64,000 nt of DNA, from contig CALBPI010000062.1 of NCBI GenBank assembly GCA_937899415.1, forward strand, positions 160,639-224,638, given 5' to 3'. A program made the position numbers and the translations under genes. Source of the stretch: an uncultured Gammaproteobacteria bacterium. GTDB lineage: Bacteria > Pseudomonadota > Gammaproteobacteria > Steroidobacterales > Woeseiaceae. The notes under the pieces are model-generated. The model had not been told where the DNA came from and ran no database searches. It worked only from the letters and a program-made list of their open reading frames with translations. Below, in pieces: positions 48,771 to 57,442 of this stretch (position 1 is its first letter; every line of letters begins with the position of its first letter).

Positions 48771-51257
48771 GTGACAGGCGAAACCACTTGGCAGGTGCAC
48801 AAGTTCGGCGGCAGCTCACTTGCCGACGCTGACTGCTTTCGTCGTGTCCGTGACCTGATCACGAGCGAGCCGTCGTCGGCCAGAAAGGCCGTTGTGGTCT
48901 CCGCTATAGGGGGCATGACCGACGCCTTGCTGGCGCTCGTCGAGCAGGCCGTGACCGGTGACGCCGATTTCAATGCGGCGCTCGATGCGCTCGAGGCGCG
49001 CTACGAGACGGCTGCAGGCCGCGTGCTCGATTGCGAAGCGCGCGCCGACATCCTTGCGCAGTGGTCCCGGGACCGCGAGGACATTGCGGGTCTGCTCCAG
49101 GCCGTGACCGTGGTGCGCGCCGCACCCGAACGCACGTTTGATGTGGTGGCTGGCTACGGTGAGATCTGGTCGGCACGGCTGCTTGCTGCGTTGGTCGCGC
49201 AGGACTGCAACGACGGTCGCCGCGTGAGCTGGCTCGATGCCCGCGACGTCGTCATTGTGCGCCAGACGAAGCTGGGCCCGAGTGTGGTCTGGCCGGAGTC
49301 TCGCGAGCGCAGCGCCTCGAGCCGCGTCCTGGCCAACAGTGACATTGTTATCGTCACGGGCTTCATCGCCAGCGACGAGGCCGGCTTGCAGACGACATTG
49401 GGTCGCAATGGCAGTGATCACTCGGCGGCGATCTTCGCAGCACTCTTGGGCGCCGACGCCGTCACGATATGGACGGACGTGCCTGGCGTGCTGACGGGGG
49501 ACCCGCGCCAGATTCCCGACGCGCAAGCGATCACGAGCCTCTCTTATAACGAGGCCATGGAGCTTGCGTATTTCGGTGCCAAGGTGATCCACCCGCAAAC
49601 GATGGGCCCGGCCGTCGAGCATGATATCCCGATTCGCATCCGCAGCACGTTCGCACCGGATAGTCCCGGCACCGTGGTCAGCGCGGGCGCTGATAGCGAT
49701 GAGCCCGTGAAGGGCATTACGTCTATCGGCGGGCTTGCCGTCGTCAACGTCGAAGGTGCGGGCATGATCGGTGTGCCCGGTACCGCGCACCGGATCTTCC
49801 GCGCGCTGCGTGAGGCGGACATCTCCGTCATCCTGATCTCGCAGGCCAGCAGTGAGCACTCGGTCTGCTTCGTCGTGCCTGACGACGTGGCCGAAGCCGC
49901 CGCGACCGTGGTTCGCGATGCATTCGCCAGCGAACTTGGAACAGGCCAGCTCCAGCGCGTCTCTATCACGCCCGAGTGCAGCATCCTGGCCGTCGTCGGC
50001 GACCGGATGTCCGGGCGACCCGGTATTGCGGGGCGCTTTCTCAATACGCTGGGTCAGGCGGGTATCAACGTCATTGCCATCGCGCAGGGCTCTTCAGAGC
50101 GCAATATCTCCGTGGTCGTCGCCTCGGCGGATGCGACCCGCGCTTTGCGCGCGGTGCACTCCGGCTTTTATCTCTCGCCCAAAACGCTGTCGATTGGGCT
50201 CATTGGCCCCGGCACTGTCGGGGGCGCTTTGCTTGACCAGATCGCGGGCGAAGTCTCACGGCTTTGCGAGCGATTCAATCTCGACCTGCGCGTACGCGCG
50301 ATCGCGCGATCGCGCGTGATGCACCTCGCCGAGCGCGCGGTTGATCTGGCGAACTGGCGTGAGCTCGCGGCGCAGGCGAAGACGCCCGCCGACCTCGCTG
50401 TGTTCGCGGACCATGTCGATGCGGACCATCTGCCGCACGCCGTGATCATCGACTGCACTGCGGATGATGAGGTTGCCGAGCACTATGCGGCGTGGCTTGC
50501 GCGCGGCATTCACGTCATTACACCGAACAAACGGGCGCGCAGCGGGCCTTGCGACCGCGTCGCGGCCATCGACGCTGCCGGCCGTCGCGGGCACAGCCGC
50601 TTCTATTACGAAACCACTGTGGGCGCGGCGCTGCCAATCATCCGCACGCTGCGTGATCTTGTTGAGACTGGCGACCAGGTGCGGTCCGTGCAGGGCATTT
50701 TCTCGGGCACGCTGGCCTACCTGTTCAACACCTATGACGGCAGCGAACCGTTCTCGGCCATCGTGCGCCGCGCGCGCGATGCTGGCTTTACCGAACCCGA
50801 TCCGCGTGATGACCTTTCAGGTATGGACGTGGCACGCAAGCTCGTGATCCTTGCCCGCGAGGCGGGGCACGCGATTGAGCTCGAAGACGTGACCGTGGAA
50901 AGCCTCGTGCCCGAAGCGCTCGAAGGTGTTGGCGTCGAGGCGTTCCTCGACCAGGTGGGTGTCCTCGATGCGGATATGGCGCAGCGACTTGCAGCCGCGG
51001 ATGCGGCGGATCAGGTGCTGCGCTACGTTGGGCGCATCACGGCCGACGGTCAGGCCAGCGTCGCGTTGACCGCCGTCAGCCGCGACGACGCGCTGGCGAA
51101 TATCGCGTTGACCGACAACGTGGTGCGTATTGAGAGTGACCGTTACAGCGACAACCCGCTTGTGATTCAGGGGCCCGGCGCTGGACCGGATGTCACCGCG
51201 GCGGGCGTGTTTGCCGACCTGCTGCGGCTGGCTGCTGAGCTCGGGAACCAACGCTGA
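48771..51257 (+). CDS. thrA: Bifunctional aspartokinase / homoserine dehydrogenase
   Basis: 828 residues from the GTG at 48771, with GAGGGAG eight bases before it; an ATG at 48738 lacks such a site. The aspartokinase part (about 1-290) has VHKFGGSSLADADCFRRV, IVTGFIASDEAG, TTLGRNGSDHSAAIFA and the WTDVPGVLTGDPR block. Two ACT-like units follow (about 310-460). Homoserine dehydrogenase (about 475-828) starts at IGLIGPGTVGGALLDQI and contains the VITPNKRARSG and FFSGTLAYLFN-like (IFSGTLAYLFNTY) blocks. It performs the first and third steps toward threonine. No threonine-rich leader peptide is seen in the short upstream gap. thrB overlaps by one base. Confidence 0.95.
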   Translation: MTGETTWQVHKFGGSSLADADCFRRVRDLITSEPSSARKAVVVSAIGGMTDALLALVEQAVTGDADFNAALDALEARYETAAGRVLDCEARADILAQWSRDREDIAGLLQAVTVVRAAPERTFDVVAGYGEIWSARLLAALVAQDCNDGRRVSWLDARDVVIVRQTKLGPSVVWPESRERSASSRVLANSDIVIVTGFIASDEAGLQTTLGRNGSDHSAAIFAALLGADAVTIWTDVPGVLTGDPRQIPDAQAITSLSYNEAMELAYFGAKVIHPQTMGPAVEHDIPIRIRSTFAPDSPGTVVSAGADSDEPVKGITSIGGLAVVNVEGAGMIGVPGTAHRIFRALREADISVILISQASSEHSVCFVVPDDVAEAAATVVRDAFASELGTGQLQRVSITPECSILAVVGDRMSGRPGIAGRFLNTLGQAGINVIAIAQGSSERNISVVVASADATRALRAVHSGFYLSPKTLSIGLIGPGTVGGALLDQIAGEVSRLCERFNLDLRVRAIARSRVMHLAERAVDLANWRELAAQAKTPADLAVFADHVDADHLPHAVIIDCTADDEVAEHYAAWLARGIHVITPNKRARSGPCDRVAAIDAAGRRGHSRFYYETTVGAALPIIRTLRDLVETGDQVRSVQGIFSGTLAYLFNTYDGSEPFSAIVRRARDAGFTEPDPRDDLSGMDVARKLVILAREAGHAIELEDVTVESLVPEALEGVGVEAFLDQVGVLDADMAQRLAAADAADQVLRYVGRITADGQASVALTAVSRDDALANIALTDNVVRIESDRYSDNPLVIQGPGAGPDVTAAGVFADLLRLAAELGNQR

Positions 51258-52219
51258 TGACAAACGGTGTCGCTACCACGGCCACGGCGTTCGCGCCCGC
51301 GTCCATCGGTAACCTCGGCGTGGGGTTCGATGTTCTGGGCCTGGCCATAGCCGGTCCCGGTGATCGCGTGACTGCGGAGCGCCAGGATGCGCCTGGCGTG
51401 GTGATTGCGGCTATCACAGGCGATGGCATCGGCGCCGACGCGCACCTGCTGAGTCGCGATGCGCTGTCCAATACGGCCGGTATTGCCGCGGCCGCGATTT
51501 GGCAGGCCGGCAAGGGTTCGGGTGGCATTTCGTTAACGTTGCACAAGGGCACGCCATTGGGCTCGGGTATGGGCAGCTCGGCGGCGTCGGCGGTCGCGGG
51601 CGCCGTGGCGGCGAACGCGCTGCTCGAACAGCCGCTGGAACACTCGGCTGTGCTCGAAGCGGCGCTCGAGGGCGAAGCCTTCGCCAGTGGCGCTCGACAC
51701 GCGGATAACGTCGCGCCCAGTTTGTACGGCGGGCTTGTTTTGTGCCCGCCCGGGCGACTGCCGCATTGCGAATCGTTGGCCTTGCCCGATGGTCTTGTGT
51801 CGGTGCTTGTTCATCCGCACCTTCGCGTGGACACGGCGGCGGCCCGGCAAGCGCTGTCGGAGTCTGTGCCATTGAAAACGGCGGTGACGCAGTCTGGTTT
51901 GCTCGCCTGTTTCGTGCAGGCTTGCGCGCGCGGCGATCGCGATGGCATCGCCGCCTCATTGCGCGATGTCATGATTGAGCACCAGCGCTCAAGGTTCGTG
52001 CCCGGATTCGAGTCGGTGAAGGCTGCCGCGCTGGAGCAGGGGGCGCTCGGTACGTCGTTGTCTGGCAGCGGGCCGAGTGTCTTCGCGATTTGCGACGCGG
52101 CCGCAGGCGACGCTGTGTCGGCCGCAATGGTCGCCGCCTTCGAATCGGGTGGCGTGGGTTGCGACTACTGGCTGTCGTCGGCGAGCGCGCCCGGGGCCGT
52201 TCTGGAGTCCGTGTCGTGA
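51257..52219 (+). CDS. thrB: Homoserine kinase
   Basis: 320 residues, overlapping thrA as TGATG. GHMP kinase features: ATAFAPASIGNLGVGFDVLG at the start, the phosphate loop PLGSGMGSSAASAVAGAVA, and the C-terminal GTSLSGSGPSVFAI. It phosphorylates homoserine for ThrC. The next gene, thrC, overlaps by four bases (GTGA). Confidence 0.96.
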   Translation: MTNGVATTATAFAPASIGNLGVGFDVLGLAIAGPGDRVTAERQDAPGVVIAAITGDGIGADAHLLSRDALSNTAGIAAAAIWQAGKGSGGISLTLHKGTPLGSGMGSSAASAVAGAVAANALLEQPLEHSAVLEAALEGEAFASGARHADNVAPSLYGGLVLCPPGRLPHCESLALPDGLVSVLVHPHLRVDTAAARQALSESVPLKTAVTQSGLLACFVQACARGDRDGIAASLRDVMIEHQRSRFVPGFESVKAAALEQGALGTSLSGSGPSVFAICDAAAGDAVSAAMVAAFESGGVGCDYWLSSASAPGAVLESVS

Positions 52220-53520
52220 AACTGCGCAGCACGCGCGGTGGCCCCGCCGTCAGCCTCGAGACAGCGCTTGTGAAAGGACTGGCACCCGACGGTGGCCTCT
52301 ATGTGCCGGAGTCGCTGCCGTCATTCACGCCCGATGATTTTGGGGACGTCGCGGCACGCGCCGTGGCGATTCAATACCTGACCCCCTTTTTCGCGGGCAC
52401 CCGGCTTGCAGACGCGATTGCTGCGATCGTGGACGAGACGTTTTCGTTTCCATTGCCGCTCGTGGACTTGTCGGCGCAGGTCTCGGCGCCGCTCCATGTT
52501 CTGGAGCTGTTCCACGGGCCCACGGCGGCGTTCAAGGATGTCGGTGCGCGGTTCCTTGCGGCCTGCCTGTCACGCCTTGACGCTGAGGTCGACGACCCGC
52601 GCCCACTGACGATCCTTGTGGCAACGTCCGGGGACACGGGTGGTGCCGTGGCGGCGGCGTTCCACGGCCGTCCCGGTATCGACGTCGTCGTTCTGTTTCC
52701 CGAGGGCCGCGTGTCGCCGCGCCAGCAGCACCAGCTCTGTTGCTGGGGTGATAATGTCACGAGCCTCTCGGTGGCGGGTGGTTTCGATGATTGCCAGGCG
52801 CTCGTAAAGGCCGCATTCACAGATCCCACGTTGTCAACGCAGTATGGGTGTAGCTCGGCCTTCTGCATCAATATCGGTCGCCTGTTGCCGCAGAGCGTCT
52901 ACTACGCCGTAGCGTCCATCCAGTACTGCCGCAAACACGGTGAGCGACTCTCGTTTGCGATTCCGACTGGGAACCTCGGCAACGCACTTGCGGCTGTGCT
53001 CGCACGTGCGGCCGGTTTGCCGATCGGCGATATTCTGCTCGTGACCAACGCCAATCGAACCGTGCCAGACTACTTCGCAACGGGACACTACGAAGGACGG
53101 GCCAGTATCGCGACGCTGGCTTCGGCGATGGACGTGGGTGACCCGAGCAACATGGAGCGTCTGCGCGACCTGTTCGGTGAGGCACAAGCGCTACGCGAGC
53201 TTGGACTCGACGCTGTCAGTGTCGACGACACAGAGATTCGGGAACAGATCCGGCGCGACGCGGCACGCTTTGATTTCGCGTGGTGCCCGCACAGCGCAAC
53301 GGCTATGTACGCCTGGGAGCGTCATCTCGACGATGCGGCGCGTTCGGCGCCCTGGGCCGTCGTCGCGACGGCGCACCCGGCCAAGTTTGAGACCATCGTC
53401 GAACCGCTTATCGGTGACTCGGTGCCCGTGCCACCGGCGCTGGCCGATCTGTTGGATCGACCCGCGACGTTTAGCCGGATCACGCCATCACTTGATGCAT
53501 TGGCAGAGGCGCTGCCATGA
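52216..53520 (+). CDS. thrC: Threonine synthase
   Basis: 434 residues from the GTG at 52216. The start KLRSTRGGPAVSLETALVKG and the pyridoxal-phosphate lysine Lys107 in ELFHGPTAAFKDVGARFL are typical, as are VATSGDTGGAVAAAFHG and AIPTGNLGNALAAVLARAAGLP. It converts phosphohomoserine to threonine. Its last bases overlap the following NERD gene (ATGA), so the threonine operon extends by one gene. Confidence 0.96.
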   Translation: MKLRSTRGGPAVSLETALVKGLAPDGGLYVPESLPSFTPDDFGDVAARAVAIQYLTPFFAGTRLADAIAAIVDETFSFPLPLVDLSAQVSAPLHVLELFHGPTAAFKDVGARFLAACLSRLDAEVDDPRPLTILVATSGDTGGAVAAAFHGRPGIDVVVLFPEGRVSPRQQHQLCCWGDNVTSLSVAGGFDDCQALVKAAFTDPTLSTQYGCSSAFCINIGRLLPQSVYYAVASIQYCRKHGERLSFAIPTGNLGNALAAVLARAAGLPIGDILLVTNANRTVPDYFATGHYEGRASIATLASAMDVGDPSNMERLRDLFGEAQALRELGLDAVSVDDTEIREQIRRDAARFDFAWCPHSATAMYAWERHLDDAARSAPWAVVATAHPAKFETIVEPLIGDSVPVPPALADLLDRPATFSRITPSLDALAEALP

Positions 53521-54116
53521 ACCTGACTGACACGATCACGCGCGCCTTCGCGGAGCCCGGTCCTGAGCACTGGCCCGTGTACGCGGGACTGCTTGTGCTC
53601 GTCGTCTTGCTGCTGGTGCTCGCGCTGCGTTTTATCCGGTCGCGCAGCGGCGGGACACTCTCGGCGCGACTGGCAGACGTCTGCCACGACCAACTCACTG
53701 ACGTCGTGCTGCCCAAGGCTGATGATGGCGCGATCCACATCGATCACATCCTGCTGACAGAGCGTGGGATCCTCGTCGTTGACTCACGCGACATCACAGG
53801 CATTGTGTTCGGCAGCGACCGCATGCACGACTGGACGGTCATGGACGGCGGCCGCCGCTTTACGATCGGTAATCCCCAGGCAGACCTTTACGACCGGGTT
53901 GCGGCGGTGAAGCTCGTGGTGACCGACATTCCCGTCGAAGGCCGAATCGTGTTCGGCAGCGGTGCGGATTTCTCGAAGGGCAAACCCTCTCACGTGCTCA
54001 CGGAAGCTGAGCTCGTCGCGAGCCTGCCGCGCGTGGCCGGCCGTACGACGCAGACGCGCAAGGCGTTTGAGCTTGAGTGGCAGAAGCTCCGTGAAGCCGC
54101 ATTGATGCCGAGCTAG
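53517..54116 (+). CDS. Membrane-anchored NERD-domain protein
   Basis: 199 residues. One membrane helix (about 21-40, VYAGLLVLVVLLLVLALRFI) is followed by a NERD (nuclease-related) domain: LTDVVLPKADDGAIHIDHILLTERGILVVDSRDITGIVFG (in parts) and MHDWTVMDGGRRFTIGNPQADL. The Asp-His-x-Leu...Gly-Ile-x-Val-x-Asp-x pattern is the NERD core; the usual Glu/Lys of EAK/ETK is replaced by DSRD, so catalytic competence is doubtful. Nuclease function is only an inference for the family. It is translationally coupled to thrC and its stop overlaps that of convergent tatD (CTAG). Confidence 0.8.
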   Translation: MNLTDTITRAFAEPGPEHWPVYAGLLVLVVLLLVLALRFIRSRSGGTLSARLADVCHDQLTDVVLPKADDGAIHIDHILLTERGILVVDSRDITGIVFGSDRMHDWTVMDGGRRFTIGNPQADLYDRVAAVKLVVTDIPVEGRIVFGSGADFSKGKPSHVLTEAELVASLPRVAGRTTQTRKAFELEWQKLREAALMPS

Positions 54117-54913
54117 CCGGCGTCGGGAAGCGCGAAAAAACGACGCGCGTTAGCGGCCGTGTATTTGCCCACGGTTTCCGTTGACTCGCCGCGTGCGTCG
54201 GCAATCGTCTTGACCACCTCACCCAGCCAGCAGGGTTCGTTACGTCGCGTCTTGGGGCGCGGTCGCAGACTTCGTGGCAGCAGATAGGGCGCATCCGTCT
54301 CGACCAGCAGTCGATCGGCCGGGATGTCACCCACAAGCTCCAGCAGGTGTGCGCCACGGCGCTCATCGCAGATCCAGCCCGTGATGCCGATGTACAGATC
54401 CAGCGCCAGGTAGTCGTGCAGCTCGCGCTCCCCGGCCGTGAAGCAATGCGCAACAGCGCGCGGCAATTCGGCCAGCCGGGGTTTGAGCGCAGTCAGAAAA
54501 TCGTCGTGGGCGTCGCGCTGGTGCAGAAATACCGGCAGCTCGTTGTCGATGGCGAGCCCCAGCTGCGCGGTAAATGCGTGCGCCTGCGCGTCGTGTTGCG
54601 CGAAATTGCGGAAGTAGTCGAGGCCGCATTCGCCGGCCGCCACCACGTCTTCGCTGGCCATTTGGCGTGCCAGCGTGTCGTGCATGTCACGGTCGTAGTC
54701 GTCGGCGTGGTGCGGGTGAACGCCCGTGGTGTAGTAGCAGCGTGGCCAGGCCGGGTCGGTGGCTGCGGCAATGTCGGCGGCTGCAGCGTTGCTGTCGATC
54801 GAGCTCCCGGTCACAACAATGACCTCCACGCCGGCCTGGCGGGCGCGCTCTAGCACCGTCTCGCGGTCGTCGTCGAAGCTGTCGTGCGCAAGATTGGCGC
54901 CGATATCGATCAT
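54113..54913 (-). CDS. tatD: TatD family metal-dependent deoxyribonuclease
   Basis: 266 residues from the ATG at 54913 (MIDIGANLAHDSFDDDR); the frame continues upstream without family sequence. The amidohydrolase-fold metal ligands are visible: the N-terminal region has IGANLAHDSF where many relatives have DxHxH-like NLTH, then TTGVHPHHADDY, AAGECGLDYFRNFAQ, PVFLHQRDAHDDF, AHCFTAGERE and LLVETDAPYLLPR. Members are 3'-5' exonucleases involved in DNA repair and turnover. The IGANLAHDSF start matches TatD rather than the YcfH/TatD-paralogue N-terminus. Confidence 0.93.
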   Translation of the reverse strand: MIDIGANLAHDSFDDDRETVLERARQAGVEVIVVTGSSIDSNAAAADIAAATDPAWPRCYYTTGVHPHHADDYDRDMHDTLARQMASEDVVAAGECGLDYFRNFAQHDAQAHAFTAQLGLAIDNELPVFLHQRDAHDDFLTALKPRLAELPRAVAHCFTAGERELHDYLALDLYIGITGWICDERRGAHLLELVGDIPADRLLVETDAPYLLPRSLRPRPKTRRNEPCWLGEVVKTIADARGESTETVGKYTAANARRFFALPDAG

Positions 54914-55033
54914 GAGCGTGCGTTCCCAATGGCCACGGCGGGCGAGTGTAGCCGTCTGGCGACAGTGACTCCACCCGGGAAAAACGGTGACCCGGCGCAC
55001 AGTTTCGGGGCCACGCTCAGGTATCCTTGGGTT

Positions 55034-55780
55034 ATGACGTATCGTGTCGCCACACTGCTGGTTCTGATGCTCCTGCCCCTCGTGGGTGAGGCGGCGCTGC
55101 GCATGGCCGACCTCGCGGATCGCGAAGCGGTCATCGAGCACGCGACGCACATGGGCGATGCGCGCTACCTGTCCGAGCTGTCCATCGAGCTCGAGGGCGA
55201 GAAGGGCCGCGGCGCCGCCGCGCCGCTCGTGCCGTACTACGCGGCGCTGGCGGCCTATCGTGCCGCTGAAATTGATGACGATGTTGAGTTCCGGGTTGGC
55301 GTCCTGCTGGATCGCTGCATCGAGAACGCCCGCAGTGCGCTCGAGATCGACGAGAAGTTCGCTGAGGCCATGGCGCTGATTGGCGCCTGTCACGGGCTCG
55401 CCGCGAGCCGTCAGCCGTTGTCCGCCATCATCGCGGGCAATTTCTCGGCGCGAGAGCTCAAGCGGGCCATCGCGCTCGAGCCCGAAAACCCGCGCGTGCG
55501 CATGTTGAACGCGGTTACGGTTTTGCGCCGGTTCGAAGATGCCACACGCCGCGTTCAGGCCAAGGGTGACCTTGAGACTGCATTGACAGCCTACGAGCTA
55601 CCCCCTGAGGGTCAGCCCGACCTGCCAAGCTGGGGCGAGGAGCACGCGCACCTTTGGCTTGCCGAGGCGCTGCGTCGCGATGGCGACCTGCAGCGCGCCC
55701 GGGATCACGTCGAGCAGGCCCGCCTGCTGTCGCCGCCGGCGACTCAGGTGCCCGAGCGCATCACGGCCTTGCGCCGCTAG
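55034..55780 (+). CDS. Exported TPR-like protein of unknown function
   Basis: 248 residues from the ATG at 55034, with a signal peptide (about 1-20, RVATLLVLMLLPLVGEA). The rest is helical, with tetratricopeptide-like pairs: YYAALAAYRAAEIDDDVEF, CIENARSALEIDEKFAEAMALIGACHG (in parts), ELKRAIALEPENPRVRMLNAV and HLWLAEALRRDGDLQRARDHVEQARLLSP (in parts). It should act in the periplasm as a scaffold-type protein. It is transcribed away from tatD, 120 bases apart. Confidence 0.7.
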   Translation: MTYRVATLLVLMLLPLVGEAALRMADLADREAVIEHATHMGDARYLSELSIELEGEKGRGAAAPLVPYYAALAAYRAAEIDDDVEFRVGVLLDRCIENARSALEIDEKFAEAMALIGACHGLAASRQPLSAIIAGNFSARELKRAIALEPENPRVRMLNAVTVLRRFEDATRRVQAKGDLETALTAYELPPEGQPDLPSWGEEHAHLWLAEALRRDGDLQRARDHVEQARLLSPPATQVPERITALRR

Positions 55781-55876
55781 GCCCTGATCCGGCGAAAAAC
55801 ACCGTCTGCGGTTAAACCCTCTGCGGGGTTCCGGTATCCAACAGTCGAAATCACTGGGGTACACTTGGAGCCCGTT

Positions 55877-56584
55877 ATGAAATCTCTTAATGCATTCATC
55901 CTGACCTCGGCCCTGGCGCTGCTCGCAGTACCCGCTGCAGCCAGCGTCAACAAGAGCGTCCGCATCGAGGCCGGAGCGACCTCCGAGGGTGCCAGCTCGG
56001 TTAACGGCAGCATCAAGGTGGGCGAGGGTGCCTACGTCAACGGTGAGCTTGGAACCGTCAACGGCAGCATCAAGCTGGCAAGCGGCGTTACGGCCCGGGA
56101 CGTTGAAAGCGTCAACGGCAAGATCAGCATCGGTGACGACTCCAATATTGCGTCGAGCGAGACCGTAAATGGCCGCAACTACCTGGGCGAGCGCGTACAG
56201 GTCAGCGGCAACGTCACAACAGTCAATGGCGGCATTGATGCTCGGCAGGGCACGACGATCGGCGGTGACGTTAAAGCCGTCAATGGCGGCATCGGGCTTT
56301 TCGGCGTGCAGGTCATGGGCGATCTGTCCAACGTCAACGGCGACATCAACCTCACCGAAGGCACACGCATCAACGGCAATGTCATCGTTCGCAAGCCCAA
56401 GCGAATGGGTTGGAGCTGGGGCAAGCGCGATCCGTCACGCGTCGTGATCGGTCCCAACGTCGTGATCGAGGGTGAGCTCGAGTTGCAGCGTAAGGTCCGG
56501 CTGTACGTGCATGAAACGGCAAAGATCGGCAGCATTATCGGTGACGATGTGGAGATGGAAACCTACAGTGGTTCTGAGCCCTGA
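55877..56584 (+). CDS. Exported VNG-repeat protein (bactofilin-like solenoid)
   Basis: 235 residues from the ATG at 55877, which has TGGAG just upstream; a TTG at 55865 is less likely. A signal peptide (about 1-22, ALALLAVPAAAS) is followed by at least six repeats of about 20 residues built on VNG: SSVNGSIKVGEGAYVNGE, GTVNGSIKLASGVTARDV, ESVNGKISIGDDSNIASS, TTVNGGIDARQGTTIGGD, KAVNGGIGLFGVQVMGDL and SNVNGDINLTEGTRINGN. Such regular Gly/Ile/Val spacing suggests a right-handed beta-helix as in bactofilins and DUF4097 proteins. The end (VVIGPNVVIEGELELQRKVR) is also hexapeptide-like. Role unknown; periplasmic or outer-surface. Confidence 0.75.
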   Translation: MKSLNAFILTSALALLAVPAAASVNKSVRIEAGATSEGASSVNGSIKVGEGAYVNGELGTVNGSIKLASGVTARDVESVNGKISIGDDSNIASSETVNGRNYLGERVQVSGNVTTVNGGIDARQGTTIGGDVKAVNGGIGLFGVQVMGDLSNVNGDINLTEGTRINGNVIVRKPKRMGWSWGKRDPSRVVIGPNVVIEGELELQRKVRLYVHETAKIGSIIGDDVEMETYSGSEP

Positions 56585-56626
56585 CGCGCACTTAGTCCAA
56601 AACGCTTTTCGAGGACCGGTGTTGCC

Positions 56627-57442
56627 GTGACGCGGCAACACCGGTCTTCGTATTCAAGCCCCGAACAGCTCTCCCTGTTCGAGGGCTCGGTCGACTCCGC
56701 AACGCCGGAGCCGGTCCCCGCGCCGCCGTCGCTTATCGAGCCCGCGGTGCGTATCAGTCGTCGCGCCCGCCGACTCGCACTCCATGTCGGTTACGACGGC
56801 AGCGCCGAGCTCGTGGTCCCGCAGGGCACGCCAGAGCGCGACGTCCGACAGTTTCTCGACAGCCACCGTGACTGGCTCGTGCAGGCCCGCGAGGCGCAGC
56901 TTGAACGCTATGGCGCATTCGACCGTTCACGACCCGAGGCGCTCACACTGACAGCCGTGGGTGAGCAATGGCGGCTCGAGCGTCGCGAACGACCCGGACG
57001 ACGACTTGCCGCGCGTCTGCGACCCGGTACCGCACCCACAGAGTTCGTGTTGCGTCTTGATGGCGACGAGGGCGTCGCCGAGTCGCAGGAACGAGAAGCC
57101 GTCAAACGGCAGCTGCGCCGGCGTGCGCTCGATTACTTCCAGCAGGCCTTGCCGCCGATCGCTGATGCGATGAACGTGTCCTACGCCCGCGTGCAGGTCC
57201 GTGCACAGCGCTCCTGCTGGGGCAGTTATTCGTCAACGGGCACCATCAGCATGAATTATGCGGCACTGTTCCTGCCGCCCGAGCTGGCGTACTACCTGTG
57301 TGTCCACGAGCTTGCGCATGCGCGGCATCTCGATCACTCGCCGGCGTTCTGGAAGCTTGTCGAGCGCCACGTGCCCGGCGCGCGCGAACTCGACCGCAGG
57401 CTCGCATCCCGGCACGACGTCCTGCCGGGTTGGTTGCTTTGA
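56627..57442 (+). CDS. YgjP-like (DUF45, M48) metal-dependent hydrolase
   Basis: 271 residues from a GTG with GAGGA about eleven bases upstream. An N-terminal extension (about 1-35) precedes the DUF45 domain: RISRRARRLALHVGYDGSAELVVPQGTPE (in parts), RVQVRAQRSCWGSYSSTGTISMN (in parts), and the zinc-binding HELAHARHLDHSPAFWKLVE with the HExxH and downstream His. Family members are SprT/YgjP-type metallopeptidases of unsettled function. The next gene starts within its stop (TTGA). Confidence 0.88.
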   Translation: MTRQHRSSYSSPEQLSLFEGSVDSATPEPVPAPPSLIEPAVRISRRARRLALHVGYDGSAELVVPQGTPERDVRQFLDSHRDWLVQAREAQLERYGAFDRSRPEALTLTAVGEQWRLERRERPGRRLAARLRPGTAPTEFVLRLDGDEGVAESQEREAVKRQLRRRALDYFQQALPPIADAMNVSYARVQVRAQRSCWGSYSSTGTISMNYAALFLPPELAYYLCVHELAHARHLDHSPAFWKLVERHVPGARELDRRLASRHDVLPGWLL

